From contig JAHRHY010000025.1 in NCBI GenBank assembly GCA_019671135.1, positions 574,501 to 638,500 on the forward strand: a stretch of DNA of 64,000 nt. The letters run 5' to 3'. Shown piece by piece: positions 10,500-19,735 of the stretch. The position numbers and the translations under genes were made by a program. Position 1 is the stretch's first letter, and each line of letters opens with the position of its first letter. A model generated the notes under the pieces. The model saw only the letters and a program-made list of their open reading frames with translations, had not been told where the DNA came from and searched no databases. Origin of the DNA: Linnemannia hyalina. Its lineage: Eukaryota > Mortierellomycota > Mortierellomycetes > Mortierellales > Mortierellaceae.

Positions 10500-10978
10500 C
10501 TCAGCTAAATCCTTTTTCAGTTTCAACATTGTATAATAAAACTCGCTTCCGTACCAATTTCTTGTTCGTAACAATGTTCATGAATTTGATTTCCGTTCGC
10601 TCTATTATCTCTTGGTCCCAATCTGAGACGTTGAATTCGCCTAGCCACGAAACCCTAGCTCTGGCGTCCATTTACCTGTTATTTTTTTTTTTTTAATCTC
10701 TGGATCGCATTGGGTACCTCATGGCCAAGGGCAACTGTCACGATAAAACAAGATAAAAAAACCCCCCGGAGGTGAAACCGAATTGGGCGAATGAGAAAAA
10801 CCGTGAGAAAACATTCAGTTACCTACCTGAGACCCTATTGAGTCAGTGGACCTTTTCTGGGTGAACTTGGCAATTAGGGATCACTGGCGCCAGTGGCATA
10901 GCAACAATCAACCAGTTCTTCAAGATTCAAGAACTACCAACACTACCACCATCAACACTCACTATCACCACAACCACC
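10500..10978. other. Spacer between four-TM and secreted-protein genes
   Basis: Contains the polyadenylation region of the upstream gene and an adenine-rich stretch at 10743-10810. No TATA box like those of secreted copies 1 and 2 is seen; the leader just before 10979 (ACCACCATCAACACTCACTA) keeps the same ACC/CAA style. Confidence 0.5.
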
Positions 10979-11266
10979 ATGAAACTCCCCGTCGTCCTTT
11001 CTCTCTTCTTCCTCGCCGCCGCCGCCAGTGCCACCGACAGCGATTACAAGCAGATGTGTTACGAGACTTGTGTACACAAGAACTGCAACGAATCAAACAC
11101 GTCCAACCTTTGCACCCCCAACTATGTCCGTACTTTTGTACATGTCGACTATCGACCCCGAGGACGAGGCACAGTCCCTAATGCAGTGCATGCGTCGATC
11201 TGTGTCATATCACCCCCGGGTGTCACCACCTTTAACAGAGACGATTACAAGTGCGAGAGGTCTTAA
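10979..11266 (+). CDS. Small secreted six-cysteine protein, copy 3
   Basis: Intronless, 95 residues. Signal peptide MKLPVVLSLFFLAAAASA. Six cysteines at C-x3-C-x4-C-x8-C-x29-C-x16-C, so only the fourth spacing differs (two residues more than copies 1 and 2). Conserved blocks are SDYKQMCYETCVHKNC, FVHVDYRPRG and VHASICV. Potential N-glycosylation sequons lie in NESN/NTSN near residues 39-44. Its promoter does not share the long identity seen between copies 1 and 2, so this is the older duplicate. It sits between two four-TM genes, all three on the plus strand. Function unknown. Confidence 0.75.
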   Translation: MKLPVVLSLFFLAAAASATDSDYKQMCYETCVHKNCNESNTSNLCTPNYVRTFVHVDYRPRGRGTVPNAVHASICVISPPGVTTFNRDDYKCERS

Positions 11267-12767
11267 TGATCTCTCGTGTTGACATTGTTCAAGGTCTCGT
11301 TCCTCCTTCGGGAGCTGATCGCACCCTCGTTCCTCTATTCTTTACCATGAATGCCCCCCTGTACCTCTGTTTTAATACAAAGACACAAAATAAACAACAT
11401 GCGACTGTTCTTGCTCAAGCCGTTCGGTGCCATTTGAACCACTCCTTTTTATTTATTTTCGAACACGCTTCCCCTGCTGCCTAAGTATCTATTTTTTTTG
11501 GTCTCTTCAACAACGAGAAAAAACAAGGGACGACTGGCAAATCTCTCTTCGAGCACATTCAAGACAAGAAAGAAGAAGACGCCTGATTGTCTACTCTTGA
11601 AATTGATTCACAAAACGGAGAGCAGAATATACACAATCAAAAGAAGGGGCTCTGGCTGAAGGAGTGCACTCTCTCAATCACGTTTTTTTTACTTCTCATT
11701 TATGTTTTTTTCTTTTGCCGCCGAAAATTAATGTATCCCCCCTTTTTTCGAGGTGTTTTGTACGTAGCCGTTAACGGACCCAGGAATGTATCCGATTCAA
11801 CGGTGCATGGGTATCTGAGGGTCATGTTCAGTCATTTTTGGTCAATTCCCTCTCTTACACCCATGGAGTTTAATTGTCTCACTGTGTCTCATCGATAAAT
11901 CAACAAAATATGTAAATCAAAAAAGAGGGTTCGTACGAAACACTAATTTGCTTTGCCTTTTTTCTTGTTGTTTTTCTTCAAAATCAACACGATTCGGAAG
12001 GAAACCAAAAAAAAAAAAGCAGAAAGTAATTCGACAAGGCATGAAGAATATTAATTATTACATGGGGCAACCGTGCGTCATGAACCCCGACTATGGAGAT
12101 GACCAATTGAGACCGCGTCAAACATTAGTCAGAGTGCATCCTTTCTTTTCTTTTGCAATGGCGAGAACAGCGCTCCTTACCCACCTGCTAGTGTTCTACG
12201 TTCAGCTTTTCACCGCCTTCTGTTCAGAAGCAGAGGGCGGTGCGTCTCTGTCAAAACATAAAATAAAGGAGGGAAAAGAGAAAGAAGGTTTAGGTGTAGT
12301 AATGGCTCATCCATCACGAGAATTTTTTCCTTTCGATCGTTGGGTAGTTTGGCTTTTCATGTACACTCAGGTTGTGAGCACTGTCCTCTATCACCCCTTT
12401 TTTCTTCTTTGCTGCTTTGGCGGGAGAACGGCGTTCTATGCTCACTGACGAGCGATTGGAGGACAAGCAAACAGGGATGAGGAAGCCACTAAGTATAAAG
12501 ATGAGAGGAACCCCTCCCCCCATCCAGATCCTTATTTCGTCCTTCCAACGAAAACACCTTTTTTCCCTTTCTTTCTCTGCTCACTTTCTTCCCTATCTTT
12601 AACGAATCCTTCCTCTGCTCCTTTTTCTTTGCCCTCCTTACGAACCCTTTCCATCATCTGCATCCCTCACTCCTCCTCCACCCTCTCTCTCTCTCTTACT
12701 CTGTCCCACTCTCCCTCTCTCTCTGTACCCTTTTCTCGCACACTACCCTTACATTTCATAGTCAACC
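11267..12767. other. Intergenic, no gene seen
   Basis: The open frame 11948-12448 (166 codons) is hydrophobic and homopolymer-rich and spans the probable upstream flank of the next gene; it is not supported. The final 200 bases are CT-rich leader (CTCTCT runs at 12680-12725). Confidence 0.5.
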
Positions 12768-13310
12768 ATGGCGCGTGCTATCTTCGGGCTAAGGATCTGG
12801 TTGGCATTCATCTGCCTGGTCAACCTCGTTATCGTCAGCACATACTACGGCTGGGTCATCGGCACCATGTCCAACGCTCGCCAAGATAGGCTCGACAAAC
12901 CACGGTACACCTACAACTGGTCAGACTACGGAGTCATCGCCTTCTCAGCCATCCTCTTCATCTCCTACATCTACTCCATCGTTGGCAAGAAACATCTTTT
13001 CCACCACCGATTCGAGCGCGCTTTCCTGATGTTGTTCCCGGCACTGTTCCTCCTCGGCATCATGTTTCGGTCTATCCATGTGCAGATCGAGAGCGCCAAG
13101 ATGACGAACGAGAATCTAACGGGGGATTACTTCATGGTTAGGACCAACCCCTTCTCGTGTGATGGCTTGAAGGAGGACTCGTTGTCGATTTGTGCCATCA
13201 TGCAGAGTTATATTTTCTTGCCTATTGTCACTGGCTTCTTTGTTATCATTGAAGTCGCTGTTACCTTGCTCAGAGGTCCTCTTCATCATTCCAAAGCTGA
13301 CTACTACTAG
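12768..13310 (+). CDS. Small four-TM membrane protein
   Basis: Intronless, 180 residues, starting MARAIFGLRIWLAFICLVNL. Helices at about 6-28, 46-67, 78-99 and 149-170. Shares TYYGWVI, YNWSDYGVIA, VQIES and the NPFSC...C loop before helix 4, then VTGFFVIIEVAVTLLRGPLH and a DYY end. It is closest to the gene at 9954. The 3' flank has the family's CCTTTTTCTGTTTCACC stretch and an AATAAA near 13345. Fourth and last member of the cluster in this window. Function unknown. Confidence 0.75.
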   Translation: MARAIFGLRIWLAFICLVNLVIVSTYYGWVIGTMSNARQDRLDKPRYTYNWSDYGVIAFSAILFISYIYSIVGKKHLFHHRFERAFLMLFPALFLLGIMFRSIHVQIESAKMTNENLTGDYFMVRTNPFSCDGLKEDSLSICAIMQSYIFLPIVTGFFVIIEVAVTLLRGPLHHSKADYY

Positions 13311-13737
13311 TGGTTGGCGTCGTCCTTTTTCTGTTTCACCTGTACAATAAAACCACATCTTCGTCCGTCCTTTTGTTTGCTTGCCGATGTGTTTGAGACT
13401 TTGCCTTTTCTCTTTCAGAGAGCTAGAACGAAAAGCACAAGGCATACGCGTTTATTATCATGGCTCATGTACTGTAATGTACATACATAGACCACTTGCA
13501 TGCATTTACCTTTGCGCAGTCAGTGGGACACAGCCTAAGCTGTGCTTGCATCTAGAACGTACCGGTGGGGGTGTGCAATGGTCCAACATCCTCCTTCTCT
13601 GCCCAAAACTCGTTTGACTTGTCCAATTGATTGTGTAACCATTGGAGCGAGAGGTTCTACCCACCCGTTCTTGGACACATCTGTCATTCTTCTGATTTGC
13701 ATCTTGCTCGTTCACTCGTATTTTCTTTTTCGAATAA
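13311..13737. other. Intergenic, no gene seen
   Basis: Contains the 3' untranslated part of the preceding gene; no feature recognised beyond its polyadenylation region. Confidence 0.5.
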
Positions 13738-15124
13738 CGACTCGCCGCCCCTTGTCCTGACTGCTGGAGCTGGTCTGGCTGGCCTGTTCCTTGGTATCCT
13801 ACCGGAGAGGGCTGGAATCCCCTTCGATATCTATGAGCGCACTGCTGAGATCAAGCCCCATGGTGAGGATCGTCTTTTTCGAATGCGAATCGATTCCTTC
13901 AACAACGTGCGCTTTTTAGTATGGATGGAATCGATAATTGATACCCCTGCTTTTTTGTTTCACTCTGTAGGATCCATCATTTGTTTGGTACGGTGGTAGA
14001 CACGCCCAGTCCACAACTTAAGGATGACTTTAGTCCCCGAACATCCATCCCAGCATTTGAGCAGCTCGAACTCGTGGAAGAACTCATGTTATTCTCAAAA
14101 CCTGCTCGGCTCGGTATCTTTACACCGACAAACTCGAGGTCATTGACACCACTGCTGCAGCCTCTGCTGACATGTAGTCAATCGTCCACCTTTTTTTTTC
14201 TTGTTTCTCGATTCACGTTCCATGTATAACCGAACTTTTATCTTTCTTTCTAACAATTGGATTAGTGTCGGATACGATCGCATATTGTTTGCCCCACCCG
14301 ACTTGTACGACATATTTTTTAAGAAAACTCCCTCGCACAAAGTTCACATGGACAAGAAGATTGTTTCCTCGCAGCAGGACGATAGCTATGTCAGCTTTTC
14401 CTTTAGCGATGGCACTAATGCCCACGGAGATATCCTCGTCGGCGCTGATAATGTTCACAGCATAGCAGGATCAAATTTACTTTCTTCTTGGTTCACAGTG
14501 CGACGACTTACACTTGCGACGCTTTTGGACTAACACCTTCTTTACTTGGATCCCGGTTTCCCCTCCTATATAACCACCTACAAAGTAAGAATGGGAACGT
14601 CCATATCCTCGTCTTCTTTTCTTAGCTCCTCCCAAGCAATGGCGCTGGCGCTGTAAATGCGATGCAAGACGCCGTCCTTCTCGCCAACCACATCTACGAC
14701 ATATCCGCAACCACCCACGAAATCATAAACCCGCATTGAGCGATTACAAGGAGGAGAGATTCGATGCTATCAAGAAACAATGCCATCAGTCGTACAAAGG
14801 TACCCAGCTCATCTACGAATACGTAGGCTGACCTCCAGGCGCATGTACATCTCTCTTCATTTGTTGAACATGTATGGCTGGAATTCTATCCCCATTGATT
14901 ACTTTGTTCTTTTTACCGCTCTTCGCAAACCGACATTCACGGAGCGAATCTTAGGGCAGTTTGTCTTCAACCGACTCTTCAAATCGATGCAGCTGAAGAA
15001 ACTTATCAAGGACACCGCATACCGCTCACAGGGACACTTCCTGTTTCTTGTTCCCAAATGTGGCACGGTGGACTTTATTTCTTTGGCGCTTTTTAAGCGC
15101 ATCCAGAAGGCGTTGTCGATGTGA
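13738..15124 (+). pseudogene. FAD-dependent monooxygenase, decayed
   Basis: Pieces of a fungal FAD-binding monooxygenase (aromatic-hydroxylase type) appear in order but in different frames. The FAD dinucleotide-binding motif GAGLAGLFLGILPERAGI and IYERTAEIKP are at about 13767-13860; then IPAFEQLELVEEL (about 14050), LYTDKLEVIDTTAAAS (about 14117, shifted frame), YDRILFAPPDLYDIF and the GD-type motif HGDILVGAD (14273-14450), TNTFFTWIP (about 14530), GAVNAMQDAVLLANHIYD (about 14643, shifted) and DYKEERFDAIKK (about 14740), ending with a C-terminal segment to 15124. Several frameshifts, an in-frame stop after about 14827 and loss of most of the region between the GD motif and GAVNAMQDA mark it as non-functional. 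Substrate of the ancestor cannot be told. Confidence 0.75.
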
Positions 15125-15204
15125 GATGCGAGATGACATCTAGACTCCGTCACTCGGGCATGTCTCGATGTTACAAGGAAACGATAGCTTTCCTCTTTTT
15201 ACTC

Positions 15205-15610
15205 CCTTAATCTTTTCAGCCATTCTAGCATCTCATAATCTATTCCTATCCCTCGCTCTGGATCCCTTGATCTTCCGGGTCCTTTGATCTTCCGGGTCGC
15301 TTGATTCTTTCAGTCTCCTGCTCTTCGCCGTATCTTCTGATACATTTCCAGCATCCCCTGGTCGTTTTCTTGCTTCCCTCGATTTTTCTTTCATTACATG
15401 CTCTTTTGTTGTCTTTTCAGCATGCCGTTCACCTTTTCCGCATCGCCCTTGTTCTCAACCTCTCTCTTTTGCTCTTTTTGAAGCCCCCCTTTCTTTCTGT
15501 GTATCTTTTTTTTTTGGCGTTTCTCCCCATCCCTTTGATTTGTTGTGGGGAGCTGTTTTGGGATGAACCACTCTTTCTTTCTTTCCCACCGTCCTTTGAT
15601 TCCCCATTTA
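15205..15610 (+). repeat. Degenerate CCCTTGATnTTTC repeat array C
   Basis: Same motif family as arrays A and B. CTCCCTTAATCTTTTC (15204), TCCCTTGATCTTCCGGGTC (15263) immediately followed by CCTTTGATCTTCCGGGTC (15280), GCTTGATTCTTTC (15299), TCCCTCGATTTTTC (15376), TCCCTTTGATTTG (15531) and TCCTTTGATTCCCC (15592). Here two units are clear 17-18 base tandem copies. Confidence 0.45.
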
Positions 15611-16161
15611 TGATTTGTTCTTGTCACTACCAGTGCTTCCCCCCTTCCTCCTCTTCTTATCTTCTTCAAGGAATAGCGACGGACAACTTGTCCGACCCCT
15701 TAGTGGGATACACAAGCCTCAGAACGACGGATCCAATTAATTGCGGATGAAATTCGCACAGTGAGAGTATGCTGGAAAGGGCTACTGTAGAGCGGTCAGG
15801 AATACTAGGATAAAGACCACGTAATTGAATAAAAAAGGTCGAGGGTATACCTTTTTTTTTTTTTTTTTTTTTTTACCAACTGCTTGGGATTTGAGGGGAT
15901 ATTGGGTTTGGATCATCATCTGCTTCTTTCTTGGTAGTACTTTGTGGTTCTATTACTCCTTTCTACCTCCGGGGTCGGCGTTATACCTGATGCCGTCTTG
16001 ACAGTCAGGGTGACACAGTAAGGAATAAAGGAGAAAGGGAAGCGGCTGACTTTGCCGACCATCTAGGAAATGAAGAAAAAATAATGTAATAAGGGTTGCA
16101 TCCTTCCCCCCCTTCCCCCCTTCCCCCCAACCAAAGGACGCCACCAATGAATGCGAAGAGC

Positions 16162-16200
<39 letters not shown>

Positions 16201-16613
16201 GGTCAACAGTAAAATGGTGGGTGGGTGCTGGTGGGAGGTTGACGCGCTGGTTGGTCCAAGGCTCGCCACAACGCAAAGCAAAGCAAGGCACAAACAAGGC
16301 GCAAACAAGGAGAAAAACAAAAAAAAAAGTCATAGCATGGATGGCATTTGCACAAGGCGAGGCATTTTTTTTTTTTGTTCAGGGTGAATGTATTGTGGTA
16401 AACTTGTTTGAAATGCAGAAAGGAGAGGAGGGGGGCGGGCAGTATGAAAATGGTACAAGGAATCTGCGGTGGCCGTTCATGAGGACACGCGCAAGGAAGA
16501 CGAGGTGGGGGTTAGGAGTGGGGAAGTATGAGTGGTATAGTGAAAGTAAGTAAAAAGTCTATAGTAGAGAAAGGGGGGGGGGGGGGGAAACGAAAAGACC
16601 GAGCACGAAGAGA
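15611..16613. other. Intergenic with homopolymer tracts; desaturase 3' flank
   Basis: Poly(T) tracts at 15852-15873 and 16166-16199 (over 30 bases) and a 15-17 base poly(G) tract at 16574-16588, the last one in the 3' untranslated part of the desaturase gene. The long open frames across them are artefacts of homopolymers. Confidence 0.55.
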
Positions 16614-18243
16614 TTACTCGGACTTGGAGTGGTGGTCATCACCATACACAGGTACAGAGGGGTTCTTCTTCTGGGCCTCGACCTCACCACCAAACTCAAC
16701 AATAGCGACACGCATCAAGCTAAGCAAGTTGCGAGCAGCATTGCTGTGATCGTACATGCCTCCGTTAAAGGCGGCAGTCATATCCTTGCCAAGACCCATC
16801 TTGATGTACTTCTCTCCACCAGGGTGCTCGTGCATAAACTCGGCAACATCGTAGACAACACCCTCCAAAAGAATCCACTTCTTGCCATCGTTCTTGCAGG
16901 CGTGCTGGTAATCCTCAAAGCTCAAGACTGGGAGGTCGGCGATAGGGGTGCCCCACTGGAGCTTTGTCTTCTTCTCGAGGACCTTCTTCTCGATCATCTG
17001 GAGCTGACCCTTGCGAACCTCGTTCTCGGGGAAGGTCTTGAGGTGAGTGGCGAGGCCGAAGAAGGCGCAGAGGGCGATGACCCATTTGGTGGGGTCGTAC
17101 TGGTAGAAGCGAATGGCGTTACGGTAATCCTGAGGGAACTGGTGGTGGAAGTTGTGGTATCCCTCTCCGAGGGTCATGAAGGCGGTGATGAAGTGGTCGC
17201 GGGGGGAGTGACGGTCGTCGAAGGGTCCCTCACCGAGCCAGTGAGCAAGCGAGTTGACACAGAAGGTAGCATGGTGGACAAAGACGAGACGCAAGATGGC
17301 CGCATAGAAGTAACCTCCACGCCAGTCACCCCATCCAAGACCTGCAACAAGGGTAGGGAAGATGACACCCATAGTGAGGACGAGGGGGAGGTAATGCTTA
17401 TGCTGCCACTGAACGAGCTTGTTCTTGTTAAGGTCGTCAACGTCGGCGTGACCAATCTTCCATCCGGGGCGCTTGATCAACATCCAGCCGACGTGGGAGA
17501 AGAAGAGTCCACGGTGGGCAGAGTAAGGGTCCTTTTCGGTGTCAGTCCAGCGGTGGTGGGCGCGGTGGCCACGGGACCACCACTTGATGGAACCCTCAAC
17601 GGCTCCAGCGCCGAGGAGGGCGAGCACGAAGCTCATTGCAGGTCCTGCACTGTATGCACGATGTGCCCAGAGACGGTGGTATCCTGTTGGTTTGTTATTG
17701 TTGGGGGTTTGATGGTTTGGTTGTTGGAGTTGTTGGTGGGTCGGGTGGGTTTGGTGTTTGTTGTTGTGGATATGAAAAAAGATAGGGATATGGTTAGTTT
17801 GTCTGTTGTTTAAGGAGAAATATAATTATCTAATCAGATATCGCAGGGAAGGGGGGGAATGGACCACCCCAACAATTAAATGCGGCCTCTGCTCACAATA
17901 CCCACTCCGCACAACGACAATAAAAAAAATCAGCTTTGCCCAAAGAAAGACCCAAACAGAGAGAGAACTTGCCTGCAGTGATACCAAGACCAGTGGCATA
18001 GTAATAAATAATAGACCAGATGAGAGTCTTTGTCTGGACCTCAGTCGTCAAAAGACCATACAAGGCAATCAAGGGAGTCAGACCGAGTCCAAGGACATGC
18101 TTGTAGTCGAGGTACCTCCAGATGTTGGTGATCGTGATCTTCTCGGGGAAGAGAGGAGGGAGCACATCATGCTCGAGGGGTTGACGACGGGTCTCGGTCT
18201 GGGTTGCGGGGACCACGAATGTAGGGGGGAGAGGGGTGGCCAT
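16614..18243 (-). CDS. ole1: Delta-9 (stearoyl-CoA) fatty acid desaturase with cytochrome b5 domain
   Basis: Two exons: 18243-17973 and 17683-16614, giving 446 residues, the length of Mortierella alpina Ole1 delta-9 desaturase, which it closely matches in wording. The enzyme introduces the first double bond into saturated acyl-CoA (oleate synthesis) in the ER membrane. The three di-iron histidine boxes are HRLWAH (93-98), HRAHH (130-134) and HNFHH (267-271). The C-terminus is a fused cytochrome b5 domain with the haem-binding HPGG motif at about 377-380, which supplies electrons. Membrane helices lie at about 50-90 and 190-230. The intron is unusual: reading frame and homology require a donor GCAAGT at 17972, so it is a GC-AG intron of 289 bases. 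The split falls inside the codon for Gly91, just before the first histidine box. Very confident. Confidence 0.95.
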
Positions 18244-19735
18244 GTTTTTATGTGTGTAAGGGTGTGATCGTTAAAAGTTGCTGTTGTTATGGATAGAGGT
18301 TGTGATCGTATCCTGTGGGCAAAAGGTGATCCGAGTGAAGACTAAACAGAATAAGAAAGGAAGGAGGAGGGGGGGTTATGAAGAGTAGGGAAGAGGGAGA
18401 GGTGAGGAGTGGTTGGATGAAGAGAAGAGAGAGAGAGAAAAGGTAAAGGAAAACAAAAACGAGAAGGAAAGCGGTCAGGCTTTATATTGCGTCGATGGAT
18501 GTTTTTTGTTGAGTAAAAAAAAAACGTTGGGCGGCAAGCGAAGAATGATGATGATGGTGATATGATAATGAAGTGAACGGAGAGTGGTCTGTGGTTGATG
18601 TTGTTGTTGTTGGTGTTGTTTGTAAGTGGTCCCTGTGCCAAGGAAGAAGGGTTCAGTTCGGACCTCCGGAGATCGGATGTATCAGCGATAGCGTACAGTT
18701 ACAATAGGCAGAGGGAGGGGCAATTGTGCCCCCACTGTTCAAGTAGCGCAAGGACAAGTAAGACAGTGGAGAAGTGATAGAAGTGATGCAGCTGTACAGA
18801 AATAACAGAAATAATAGGGTTGTTCCATTGGACAACAGAGCAATCGCCATAAAAGGAATGACGCTGACAAGTCGATATGATCCCTCCTCCCACCCCACAG
18901 AAATTCCCTTTGCGTGCTATCCCCCTGTAGCGATATCATTTTAGTAATAAAAATCATTTCTACTGACAAATCGACAATGCGACTGCCCTTCCCAAACCGC
19001 TGTGGCCTTTTTTATCTTTGTCAAGGTTCATTCATCCCCGTCCGTTGGCATCCCTTTGTGTACCCTTCACAAGCACAAGCACACAATCCACCTTGGCATC
19101 CACTTCCATATCCGCTCGCTTGCATTGCATATCTAACCCCCACTCCCACAAGATAGAGACACACCCTGCCCATAAAGAGCCCTTGTGTACGCCGAGAGAA
19201 GGAAGCAATTACTGGGCTTGGCAGCCTAAAGTATCTTCCACTTACAAACGTTTTTTTTTTTTTGTCGCATTGTCAGAATAGACCCGTAATTCCTTATCCC
19301 TTCCTTATGCATAGCAACTGTCGCTTGTCTTCTTTATCAGTTCCTTTCTTCGACCAGCATGTGAAGGTGTTTTCAAAGTAAGCATAGAACTGATCGCAAC
19401 GAGCATAACAAATAACAAACACTTTATCCGGCATCTTTGCTGGGATCTTGGGTGTCAGTGCTAGTTGCTACCATTAGATCGGTCAACCAACATAGCTGTT
19501 ACCCACGTCCTTCACAATTGAAAACAAGGTCCTTCTTACCCTCCTACAATCTATTGATCCTTTTTCGCGTTTCAGCAAACCATGATCTCAAATACAAAAA
19601 AAAAAAAGCGGTCCTGCTGTTGTGTTGTTAAGGGTACCTTTTTCCCACAGGGAATAAAAAGGGGCGGAGTAGGGAACTGTACCCTTTTGACTTTGTAAAC
19701 CTGACCAAACCCCATCGTTCACAAGTCTGTCCAGC
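18244..19735. other. Intergenic: desaturase promoter and upstream region of next gene
   Basis: The first 400 bases carry the GA/CT-rich leader of the desaturase gene (GAGAGA run near 18425). No gene recognised; short open frames at 18653-19281 lack protein-like features. The last 100 bases lead into the gene at 19736. Confidence 0.5.

Noticed and set aside
11948..12448. 166-codon frame with hydrophobic stretches
   Set aside because: Spans homopolymers and the upstream flank of the next four-TM gene; codon use and composition are not protein-like.
16151..16387. Frames through the poly(T)/poly(A) tract
   Set aside because: Poly-Phe or poly-Lys artefacts of a homopolymer.
16629..17813. 394-codon open frame on the plus strand
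   Set aside because: It is the antisense shadow of the desaturase exon 2; the minus strand has all histidine boxes and the cytochrome b5 motif.
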